Assembly (NCBI GenBank): GCA_949752745.1
Contig: OX457025.1
Span: forward strand, 96,599,804-96,663,803
DNA: 64,000 nucleotides
Direction: 5' to 3'
Origin: Protula sp. h YS-2021
Taxonomy: Eukaryota; Annelida; Polychaeta; Sabellida; Serpulidae
The position numbers and the translations under genes are program-made. Of the stretch, positions 48,601-56,895 are shown piece by piece (within the stretch, counting starts at the first letter, position 1; the number at the start of each line of letters is the position of its first letter). The notes beneath the pieces are model-generated. The model was not told the DNA's origin. It worked only from the letters and a program-made list of their open reading frames with translations, and did no database searches.

Positions 48601-49822
48601 TTTTTTCCTCAAGACATTTTTTAAATCAATTTTACAAAGTATCAAAAATGTTGCCAAGAATTTAAGTTTAACAGTCTGATTTTCAGACACTGTTTAAAAT
48701 TAATTTCCCATTACATTCTTTGTGCTTGCTAATATTCAAGAAAGAAACATTTGAGATGTCTAGCTTTTTTCGCTGACACGGATTTATTCAAGTGGTAACA
48801 ATCGAAGCTTGTATAAAAGCAATACGCTATATTGCAGTTTATCAAGAAGAATGTATGAGCATGAATAAGCGTAATGACTGTTTCGAGCATCTGAACTGAT
48901 ATTATAAAATAAATGCACCTTTTTATTAGTTAATTTCATTTAATTCGAACGATTTACCTGATTCTGCAACAAGGTATTTGCTACATCTAGATGTCCTTCT
49001 GTGGAAGCCAAATGTAATGGGGTAACGCCTTCTCTATTCTGAGCATCGATGTTGCACTGTTGATTTAGACTTGTACAATTATGTAACCAAACACTATCGC
49101 TGTTCAATCTCTGCTTCCAATTTACATCAATTCTTTATTTTCTCGTATTCTTTCTTGCGTTCCAATTTCGAAATTTTTACTATTAGGGTGTAGAATGCTT
49201 GAATCAAATGAATTAGATTTTGCTATACATGAATAATATGAGAAAGTCTGCAAATCTTTGTTAGATATATGAAAGTGATTTTCTTATCACATGGGGCATG
49301 TAAAAATGATAATAATTATAAATAGTCAATTTTCATGAAATTGATAAATGACATTATGGATTTCAGAGATATTTTACAGTAAAGTTAAAACCAAACTCAG
49401 ACTAACCAGCAATGGTATATTCAGTTTTGCTCATACAATTTTCAACAATTGCAGTCAAAATATGTTTGGATTTCCAGGGTAAGCAGAGGATGCTTTATTC
49501 CTCAACACAGGTCTTAAATCAATTTTTCAAAGCCTGAAATTGCTGCCAAGAATTTAAGTGGCAATGTCTACAACTTATGTAGAAGTAATACGTTATATTA
49601 CAATTCATCAAGAAGAATGTATGAGCAGCAATCACCGCAATGACTTTTTCGAGCAACGGAAGTGATATTATCAAATAAATGCACCTTTTTATTATTTAAT
49701 TTCATTTAATTCGAACGACTTACCTGATTCTGCAACAAGGTATTTACTACATTTAAATGTCCTTTTGCGGCCGCCGAATGTAATGGGGTGTTGCCGTATC
49801 CATTCTGAGCATCGATGTTGCA
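41180..49822 (-). CDS. Ankyrin-repeat protein with C-terminal cGAS-like receptor domain (5' end not in window)
   Basis: A multi-exon host gene read right to left. Single-repeat ankyrin exons of exactly 99 bp, all phase 0, lie at 49724-49822, 48958-49056, 48207-48305 (damaged), 47212-47310, 46317-46415, 45430-45528, 44607-44705 and 43784-43882. Then come a 428-bp exon (42884-43311) with more ankyrin-like repeats and a terminal exon (41180-42665) with a cGLR/Mab-21 nucleotidyltransferase domain. Donors read CAG/GTAAAT and acceptors CAACAG/TGC; the split codon between the last two exons (AG/C) keeps frame. cGLRs sense foreign nucleic acid or other ligands and make cyclic dinucleotides that activate STING (family knowledge); whether this one does is inference. 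The start exon lies right of the Polinton at 50305 or is lost. Confidence 0.75.
42884..43311 (-). CDS. Penultimate exon: ankyrin-like repeats
   Basis: Bounded by acceptor CTGCTATAG/ATT at 43312 and donor GAG/GTAAGA at 42883. It encodes about 142 residues: an N-terminal linker (IDHSLTRVYHLALKM) followed by repeats with ankyrin character, for example AYAVEFASIEIVGFLLQNHA, NVNSKYLGISALHKAIF and GLTPLKFAIAYEA. Length 428 gives phase 2 at the 3' end, which is completed by the first base of the terminal exon. Confidence 0.75.
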
Positions 49823-50304
49823 CTGTTGATTTAGACTTGTACAATTATGTAACCAAACGCTTTCGCTTTCCAGTCTCCACTTACGATTTTCAGTAATTCT
49901 TTATTTACATTTCTAATTTTTTTTTCATTGCAATTATGAAGCTTTTAGCATTATGATGCAGAATGCTTGAATAAAGTGAATTATATTTTACTACACATGA
50001 GCAGTATGGAAAACTCTGAAAAGCTTTATTAGACGTCTGAAATAGATTGTGCTAACACATATGGGACAAGTAAAGTTATAATAATTAAAAAAGTCAAAAT
50101 TTTATGTAATTGATAAATGACATTATGGATTTTCACATTCAGGTGCTTGAACAGCAAAGATACGACTTGGCTCTGTCCATTTGAAGTCGTAAAATGGGGT
50201 GATGTATTATTGCATTGTCAGACATATTATCTTGGATGATGTACAGTAAAACTGAAACCGAACACGGAATGACCTGGACAAGTATAGACACTTTTGCTTA
50301 TAAA
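43784..50304 (-). repeat. Tandem array of ankyrin exon-plus-intron units
   Basis: Eight units, each one 99-bp exon and a conserved intron; spacing between exon starts is 823, 823, 887, 895, 995, 751 and 766 bp. The introns share blocks such as GGTTTCATGAAATTGA (read on plus) and AGTATAGACACTTTTGCTC. The encoded repeats are close: CNIDAQNREG, then TPLHLAA, GH, then VVNTLLQNQ. Higher identity between neighbouring introns (for example 43890-44580 and 44740-45400) shows recent duplication of whole units. The array runs into the Polinton junction at 50305. Confidence 0.85.
48207..48305 (-). pseudogene. Ankyrin exon that has lost its splice acceptor
   Basis: The exon body and donor are intact (NIDAQNRDGNTPLHFAAAKG). 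Just before it the usual CAACAG/TGC is replaced by sequence that normally lies deeper in the intron (TTATCATTGTCACATG). A deletion of several hundred bases of the upstream intron removed the acceptor. As the exon is phase 0, skipping it would leave the frame intact. Confidence 0.65.
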
Positions 50305-50430
50305 AGTAGCATAGGGATAGGATAAACACCCGTTCCGCGGACAGCGGACACACGGACCCCCCCACCCCCCCATACCCTAGCAGACCCCCCACCCCCCTAC
50401 CCCTAATAAAACTCGGGCCGTCAGACCAGC
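50305..50430. repeat. Candidate left terminal inverted repeat of Polinton D
   Basis: Starts AGTAGCATAGGG and holds GTTCCGCGGACAGCGGACAC and C-rich runs (ACCCCCCCACCCCCCCA). The partner end is outside the window, so the terminal-repeat call rests on the clean break in intron homology and on the AG start. Confidence 0.45.
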
Positions 50431-50450
50431 TTAATTTACCACGTATGTTA

Positions 50451-50640
50451 ATGGTTTTTTAAGCACCAGTGTTACATAATGAATTGAGGTTATCCTTTTG
50501 TGAATGATACGGGGGTTAATTTCTTGTGAGTGCATAATTGGTTTTTTGATCATCAATGTTACATAATGAATTGTGGTTATCCTTTTGTGAATGATACGGA
50601 ACTTGATTTCATGTGAGTGGATAATGAAATAATTATCTCA
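50451..50640. repeat. Two direct repeats of about 82 bp
   Basis: TGTTACATAATGAATTG, then GGTTATCCTTTTGTGAATGA, occurs at about 50460-50503 and again at 50551-50600 with the flanks also similar. It lies just inside the Polinton end. Confidence 0.7.
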
Positions 50641-50788
50641 TGACCACACTACACACTTGGATTGAATAATAACAACGCACTTGTGAGAGTCCAACAATAC
50701 ATTTTTCTTTATTCAGTATAACAACATATCACCATAAAATTTCATAATACATGCACGGTCGAGGAAAAAAAAGTCATCTTTTGTCTAA

Positions 50789-50968
50789 TTAGAACCATTT
50801 CATTTTTTCGACTTTATCAGATAGCTGTCCCAATCGAAGCTGCTCCCCGCGCTCTTGATGATCGGCTTTCTCCTTTTCCTTTTGGACTTCCCTGTAAAAA
50901 CACCGAAATTTCATCACATCCACAATCCATAACAACACCTCAGGGGCTTCCCCCGCTTTCAGTAGCAC
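50789..50968 (-). CDS. Small coiled-coil protein (possible), start uncertain
   Basis: Minus-strand frame ending at TAA 50789-50791. It reads AGEAPEVLLWIVDVMKFRCF then REVQKEKEKADHQERGEQL and closes DKVEKMKWF. A hydrophobic segment followed by a charged helix suggests a short membrane-anchored or coiled-coil protein. The first ATG in frame is at 50914 (41 codons); the frame is open to 50968. An AG at the CTGTTTTTACAG side (minus) could also make this a terminal exon. Not recognised. Confidence 0.35.
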   Translation of the reverse strand: MLLKAGEAPEVLLWIVDVMKFRCFYREVQKEKEKADHQERGEQLRLGQLSDKVEKMKWF

Positions 50969-51246
50969 TCATTATGCACGCGTTAGTCACTGTTTGTCCA
51001 GAGCATCTCACAGTAACTTTCTTTGTGCATGGATTAGACACCAGCTGGCTAGAGCATCGTGGTCATGGCACACTTTTCAAAAGAGGCCAACACCGAGTAT
51101 AATCCAGGTAAGATGGTAGGTGTAAACAAGTTAAACAAAGACATACTCATAGTCACGTGAAATCTGCAAGCGTCACCCAAGCGGCATTCTCCAACTAAAA
51201 CAAGAAAAAAAAGTCACATTATAAGATATATAGCGGAATATCAATC

Positions 51247-52152
51247 ATGTATTGGATATTAATCTCAATTATTGCCTCAACATTAGTGAATGGGCGGTGT
51301 TTGAATGAGAGGAAATGTAACTGTGTGTCAAATGCCATTGTATGTCGCGAATTGGGGAAAATACCCCATTTTCCAGAGCATTTTAGAAATGAATTCAACG
51401 AGCTGGACCTGCGAGCATCCTATATATCTGGAGTTAACGTTCTGCTTCCACTTAACTCATGGAAAGTGAATGTTATTGATGTGAGAGACCAACTCATACC
51501 TTTTAACTGTTCTGGCATGGAAAATCTCCGCTTTACACTGATTTCGGATTGTCGTGAAAATGCGACCACGCGCTTTTCAACGGCACGCGATCATATTATA
51601 ACGGATGGGGAAGATTATGCGGACATGTCCACAATGGACAATTTTCACACTACCCATGAGCAGCTGACGGAATCCACGGAAACGGACACCCCGCACCCGA
51701 AACCTTTTCCCGTAAATATTACGCGACGACAAACAATTCAAACTTCGACCATCTTAACGGGAACAATTTCCACGCTTTCTACTCCCGCACCAGCAGAAAC
51801 TTCCATCTTATCGGGGACAATTTCCACACCTTCTACTCCCGCAACCCTGGAACCTGCAGAAACTTCGAACTCTGACTGTAGTCGTTTCCCGCTTCTCATT
51901 TTTGGAAAAGTAATTTTTGGACTCGCGCTCATCATTATGCTTATGTACATTTTAGTTGAGAAGATTTGCAATGGAATTTGCTCGTGTTTGAGAAGTCTCA
52001 TGTGCTATTGTTGCCCGAAGAATAAAAAACACAAGAGGAAAAACATTGATGATTTCGACGATACGGGGAGCGCTGGCAGCCTAACACTTTTCGATTCCTC
52101 TAACTATCGCGCTGTTACTTTACATCCAGCCATTCACGAACACCAGTGCTAG
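51247..52152 (+). CDS. LRR-type single-pass membrane glycoprotein, 301 aa
   Basis: The start ATG 51247 opens a signal peptide (MYWILISIIASTLVNG), which fixes the start. Then comes an LRR N-cap with Cys 18, 24, 26 and 33, two short leucine-rich segments (NELDLRASYIS, VNVIDVRD) and a C-cap-like region (LIPFNCSG). A Ser/Thr/Pro-rich stalk of about 100 residues with an internal repeat (TSILSGTISTPSTPA) follows, then a transmembrane segment at about 215-238 and a cytoplasmic tail with a Cys-rich juxtamembrane stretch and basic patch (KNKKHKRKN). TTATAAGATATATA lies about 30 bp upstream. It is paralogous to the minus gene at 54145. A virion surface or host-interaction role is inference only. Confidence 0.7.
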   Translation: MYWILISIIASTLVNGRCLNERKCNCVSNAIVCRELGKIPHFPEHFRNEFNELDLRASYISGVNVLLPLNSWKVNVIDVRDQLIPFNCSGMENLRFTLISDCRENATTRFSTARDHIITDGEDYADMSTMDNFHTTHEQLTESTETDTPHPKPFPVNITRRQTIQTSTILTGTISTLSTPAPAETSILSGTISTPSTPATLEPAETSNSDCSRFPLLIFGKVIFGLALIIMLMYILVEKICNGICSCLRSLMCYCCPKNKKHKRKNIDDFDDTGSAGSLTLFDSSNYRAVTLHPAIHEHQC

Positions 52153-52193
52153 GTAAGATTTTTAATCTACAAAATGAAATAATGCAGAACAAA

Positions 52194-53077
52194 CTACTTA
52201 CTTCTCCTCAACTTTCTGTCTCTGTGATAAATATATCTGCGAAGATACAAATCAGCTCCCTGCAATTAAAAATTTAAAATTGTCTTTTCCACTCCGTCTC
52301 ATCACATCTCATATGCAAATTCGCTCACCGTGAATTCATATTTTAATGAAATTAAATAAATCAGTGGAACATAAGTGAGTAAATGAGTATATTTACCGTT
52401 TCAGCCACGTGCAGCGATGACCGGACATCCTCCCCTGTCATTACCGTCAAAACACGCACTTTGTTCTGCATTTCCACGGACGAATACAGATAAATTAGTA
52501 TCTTATTAATCTGTCTCCACCTGTCGCAATGGTCAGGGGTTACAACGGATCCGTATACGCGGCCCAAATGAGGACGTCCGTATTTCAAAAAAAGCTTGTG
52601 CCCGCCATCAACAAAATCCAGCGCATGGGCCCACTCATTTATCACCGTGTCGAGCAGGCTTTGAGCGGAGATAATGTCGTTCAAATAAACTACTATTCTG
52701 AAATTGCGTCGAGACAGGCGCTCTGTCGTCCCTTCACATCGAATTGAAGGTATTGCCGGATCATCCAAAATCCTAAGCAATACTTTAAAACTATACCCTG
52801 CTTTCTCTGTAAAGGACGACACCATCAGCGCCGTCTCCTCAGCAACCAGACGTTTCAAGTTTAAAGATATGGTTCTCCACTTCAAAACCTTGCTCTGAGT
52901 TATCCCACTCTCTATAAAATAGCAGGGGATTAACTCCCCACGGTTATTTGTGGGCTTTCCGAAACACGCTATATCCTGCAGAGGGCGTGGCTCTGCTTCC
53001 TTCTCAAACTGCAGGAAGAAAGACTCCGCAGTGATAACGCCACATTTTCCAAAATTATATTGGCGTGTAACCTCCAT
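52194..53077 (-). CDS. Metallopeptidase-like protein with NEWAH motif, two exons
   Basis: Exon 1 runs 53077-52397 (227 codons, ending HVAET), with donor ACG/GTAAAT. Exon 2 is 52259-52194 after acceptor TTGCAG/GGA (GADLYLRRYIYHRDRKLR, then TAG). Total 248 residues. Residues 143-151 read DTVINEWAH and are followed by ALDF and GGHKLFLKYGRPHLGRVYG. The pattern is that of small HExxH zinc peptidases of phage and virus type, but the first His is Asn (codon at 52637-52639), so classical zinc catalysis is unlikely. It may be an inactive or binding-only relative. CTATAAATG lies upstream near 53195. No stops: the gene appears intact. Confidence 0.55.
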
Positions 53078-53700
53078 TTTATTTGATCTAGCGAAAATTA
53101 GTCGTGAAACTAAGAGCGCTTGAAAATCTTGTGAAGTTCGGTTTAACTGGTTATGTCTCTAAATGAGATGTTGTCTTATGTTAACATGAGCATTTATAGC
53201 AGTATTGGAGTAGAGTAGCTTCATATCTCAGGAATAGGTGTCAGTGAATCAATTTTCCAATTAAAGGTAGAATTAATTTTAGAATTTTCATTGAGCTAGT
53301 GGTGGTGGGAATAAGAGGTAGAAGTGTCGAGAAGTATCTTTTAAATGCATGTCACCTTTTATTTGTTTACTTGTGCATTATATCTTTTGAAATGGTGAGT
53401 TTGTGGACAAGAAGAAATAGAAAAGGCAGTAATAAAATGCAACATGTTCCCGAACTCTCATATTATTTATTCTATAAAATGAAAGCATATTTAACAAATA
53501 TTTACATCATCATCGGCATTTTTACACTCATTTATTCATTTCATTAGACTTTCGTTAATGCTGACATGCATCACAGGACATGTAACAGGTGACAAATAAT
53601 TAATTTCACTCAATGACCCACCCAACCCCACTCCCTTTCTCACTCGCAATTGGGCAAAAATACCTACCGCGCATGCGCTACTGCTATCAATTAATACGCC
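53078..53700. other. Intergenic within Polinton D
   Basis: Holds the TATA-like sequence of the minus gene (53192-53200). An 82-codon plus frame at 53299-53547 has two hydrophobic stretches but no ATG at its start, and I do not support it. Confidence 0.35.
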
Positions 53701-53707
53701 TCAGTAA

Positions 53708-54110
53708 TTTTTTGTATCACAATTCGTTTAACATCATGGTTCATAACTTGACCACGCCCATACTCGCTCTTTCATTGTTCGCTATTACAAATCTTCGCTA
53801 ATTTTACTACATATTTGGGCTGACATTTTTTGTATCACAATTCGTATAACATCATGGTTCATGACTTGACCACGCCCATACTCGCCCTTTCATTGTTCAT
53901 AACTATAATGTTAAGACGAATTTTGGTCATTCAGCAATTTGACGGTTAAGAGACAACACCACACAAGTCAATACATAAAGTGAAAAAAGTAAATTTTCTC
54001 AACATCATTGAGCATAGCTAGTGATCATTCAGTAATTTGCCGCCTAAGAGTCAACACGACAAAAGTCAATTCATAAACTGAAAAAAGTAAATTTTCTCCG
54101 CATCATTAAG
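53708..54110. repeat. Two pairs of direct repeats
   Basis: TTTTTTGTATCACAATTCGT, then TAACATCATGGTTCAT and TTGACCACGCCCATACTCGC, occur at about 53708-53780 and 53828-53895. A second pair, GTCATTCAGCAATTTG then GAAAAAAGTAAATTTTCTC, occurs at about 53926-54015 and 54022-54110. No coding content. Confidence 0.8.
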
Positions 54111-54144
54111 GATATATGTTCAAAAAGTAGAACCAACATGTCTT

Positions 54145-54699
54145 CTACACAAAGCTGTCCTTCTCAGGTGAGTCATTTGGTGGACGTAATTCCACTTTTT
54201 GCTGCATATTCTTCATGTTTAGTCGCGATCCTATTTTCTTCTTACGAAACAAGAGAATAGCCAGAATTGTAAATATTTCTGTAACACTGAAGGTAATGGT
54301 CATCCATAATTTGAAATTATCGCCCTTTCCCTCAACTTGTGTGCGTAGAATGACAGAAGAATTTGCACAGTCATGGTCAATGTAAAATATGTGGTCATTC
54401 CACTGTTTGAGAATTTCTGAACACGGAAGGAAAGGGTTATCCTGAAATGTCAAAAACTCGAGTCTAGGCCACTTTTCCTCATTCAGCGATGGTAGTGATA
54501 TCAGATGGGTATCTTTAATATCTAAATAGACGATATTTTCTCGTATTGAAGAATTTATCTTTGGAAATTCAACCAAATGGCTGCATTGTAGCGTTTCCAT
54601 GTTTGGGCAAATGCATCCTTTCACGTTACAAGTTGAAATCACAGAAACGCACAGCGCCAAAATTGCTCCCTTAAGTAGTAAAACCATTTTAAATTCCAT
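54145..54699 (-). CDS. Second LRR-type single-pass membrane protein, 184 aa
   Basis: ATG 54699 starts MEFKMVLLLKGAILALCVSV, a signal peptide, followed by Cys 24, 29, 31 and 39 in the same LRR N-cap spacing as the plus gene at 51247. Leucine-rich segments follow (IVYLDIKDTHLISLPSL, LEFLTFQDNPF) with a C-cap (NPFLPCSEILKQW). There is a transmembrane helix at about 131-151 and a short basic tail (FRKKKIGSR). It lacks the Ser/Thr stalk of its paralogue. One exon, no stop. An AT-rich TATA tract (54753-54770) lies just upstream. Confidence 0.7.
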   Translation of the reverse strand: MEFKMVLLLKGAILALCVSVISTCNVKGCICPNMETLQCSHLVEFPKINSSIRENIVYLDIKDTHLISLPSLNEEKWPRLEFLTFQDNPFLPCSEILKQWNDHIFYIDHDCANSSVILRTQVEGKGDNFKLWMTITFSVTEIFTILAILLFRKKKIGSRLNMKNMQQKVELRPPNDSPEKDSFV

Positions 54700-54779
54700 G
54701 TATTCGTCTCAACCTCGCAAATGAAACTGGCGAATATTTCCTCAGACCTCGTTATATATATATATATATATGTACGGGC

Positions 54780-56895
54780 ACCCTTCCTAGTCCCCACCAT
54801 TCCTCTCCCCCTCCCCGTCCCACCCTCAGTCCCTCCCCCACCCCGGGCTCCCCAAAAATTTTTCAAACTTCAAAATTATTCTTCTTCCTTCTTATCTTTT
54901 CCACAACCCTCCTCATACCATCCATGGGAACACTCCCTAATCCCCACCATTCCTTCACCCCTCTCCCTCCCTGTCCCGCCCGTTTACTGCTCCCCCACCC
55001 CCCCCCCCCCGTGTTCCCCTGAACTGTTTCAAAATTCCAAATTATACTTCCCCAATCTTTTCCTCGACGCCTCCTCCAACCCCTCCATGGAATGGCTTCC
55101 ACTCCCCACCATTCCTCCCACCCCCACCCCCTCCCCGCCCCACCCTCAGACCCCCCCCCCCACCCCCGGGCTCCCCCGAAATGATTCAAAATTACACTCC
55201 CCCAATTTTTACCACCACCCTCCCTCACCCCCTCCTTGGGAACCCTTCTTAACCCCACCATTCCTTCACCCCTCTCCTTCCCTGCCCCACCCTCAGACCC
55301 CTCCTCCACCCCCGGGCTCCCTTGAAATGGTTAAAAATTCAAAATTTTACTTCTTCAGTCCTTATGTTTACCGCCACCCTCCCACAATCCTTCCATGGGA
55401 ACCCTTCCTAGACTCCACCTCCCCAACCTCCGCCCCCTCCCTCCCCGCCCCACCCTCAAACCCCTCCCCTACCCCCAGGCTCCCCTGAAATGGTTGAAAA
55501 ATTCAAAATTTTACTTATTCATTCCTTTTCTTTACCGCCACCCTCCCCCAACCCTTCCATGGCAACCCTTCCCAGACTCCACCCCCACCACCCCCCTCCT
55601 CGCCCCACCCTCAAGCCCCTCCAGGACCCCCGGGCTCCCCCGAAATGGTTAAAAATTCAAAAAATTACTTCTTCATTCCTTATCTTTATCGCCACCCTCC
55701 CTCAACCCTTCCATGGGACCCCTTCCCGGACTCCACCCGCCCTCCCAGCCCCACCCTCAAGCCCCTCCCCCACCCCCGGGCTCCCCCGAAATGGCTAAAA
55801 ATTCAAAAATTTACTTCTTCATTCCTTATCTTTATCGCCACCCTCCCTCAACCCTTCCATGGGACCCCTTCCCAGACTCCACCCCACCCCCCCTCCGCCC
55901 CACCCCCAAAGCCCTCCCCTACCCCCAGGCTCCCCTAAAATGGCTGAAAAATTCAAAATTTTACTTATTCATTCCTTTTCTTTACCGCCCCCCTCCCTCA
56001 ACCCTTCCATGGCAACCCTTCCCAGACTCCACCCCCACCACCCCCCTCCCCGCCCCACCCTCAAGCCCCTCCCCCACCCCCGGGCTCCCCGGAAATGGCT
56101 AAAAATTCAAAATTTTACTTATTCATACCTTTTCTTTACCGCCACCCTCCCTCAACCCTTCCATGGGAACCCTTCCCAGACTCCACCCCTACCACCCCCT
56201 CCCCACCCCACCCTCAAGCACCTCCTCCACCCCCGGGCTCCCCGGAAATGGTTAAAAATTCGAAATTTTACTTCTTCATTCCTTTTCTTTACCGCCACCC
56301 TCCCTCAACCCTTCCATGGGAACCCTTCCCAGACTCCACCCCCACCCCTCCCCCTCTCCGCCCCACCCTCAAACCCCTCCCCTACCCCCGGGCTCCCCTG
56401 AAATGGTTAAAAATTCAAAATTTTACTTATTCATTTCTTTTCTTTACCGCCACCCTCCCTCAACCCTTCCATGGGAACCCTTACTAGACTCCACCTCCCC
56501 AACCCCCGCCCCCTCCCTCCCCACCCCACCCTCAAATCATCCTCCTCCCCCGGGCTCCCCCGAAATGGTTAAAAAATCAAAAATTTACTTATTCATTCCT
56601 TTTCTTTACCGCCACCCTCCCTCAACCCTTCCATGGGACCCCTTTCTAGACTCCCCCCTCCCAGCCCCACCCTCAAGCCCCTTTCCTACCCCTGGGCTCC
56701 CCGCAAATGGTTAAAAATTCGAAATTTTACTTCTTCATTCCTTTTCTTTACCGCCACCCTCCCTGAACCCTTCCATGGGAACCCTTCCCAGACTCCACCC
56801 CCACCCCCCTCCGCCCCACCCCCCAAAGCCCTCCCCCCACCCCCGGGCTCCCTCGAAATGGTTAAAAAATCAAAATTTTACTTCTATTTCTTTCT
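54780..56895. repeat. C-rich tandem repeat, about 150-bp unit, 14 copies
   Basis: TTCCATGGGA or a variant recurs at intervals of 142-165 bp (54921, 55084, 55235, 55391, 55555, 55709, 55855, 56005, 56159, 56312, 56467, 56629, 56771). Each unit has a C-rich half (CCCCACCCTCAAGCCCCTCC) and an AT-rich half (AAATGGTTAAAAATTCAAAA). Strand asymmetry is extreme: plus is nearly free of G runs except CCCGGGCTCC, minus is G-rich. Proline-rich open frames on plus and Gly-rich frames on minus come from the composition. It fills the gap between the minus LRR gene and pPolB. Confidence 0.9.

Noticed and set aside
43883..49870. Possible 5' extension of each ankyrin exon (WLHNCTSLNQQ before CNIDAQ)
   Set aside because: It is open and conserved, but only a start at CAACAG/TGC gives phase 0 and 33 codons to match the upstream donor. 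Upstream sequence diverges between units as intron does.
51065..51107. Mini-exon MAHFSKEANTEYNP with donor CCAG/GTAAGA before the LRR gene
   Set aside because: A start at 51247 gives a clean signal peptide and a TATA-like sequence at the right distance. No acceptor joins the mini-exon to that frame convincingly.
53299..53547. 82-codon plus frame with hydrophobic stretches
   Set aside because: It begins at a non-ATG codon, has no promoter or family likeness, and overlaps plain AT-rich sequence.
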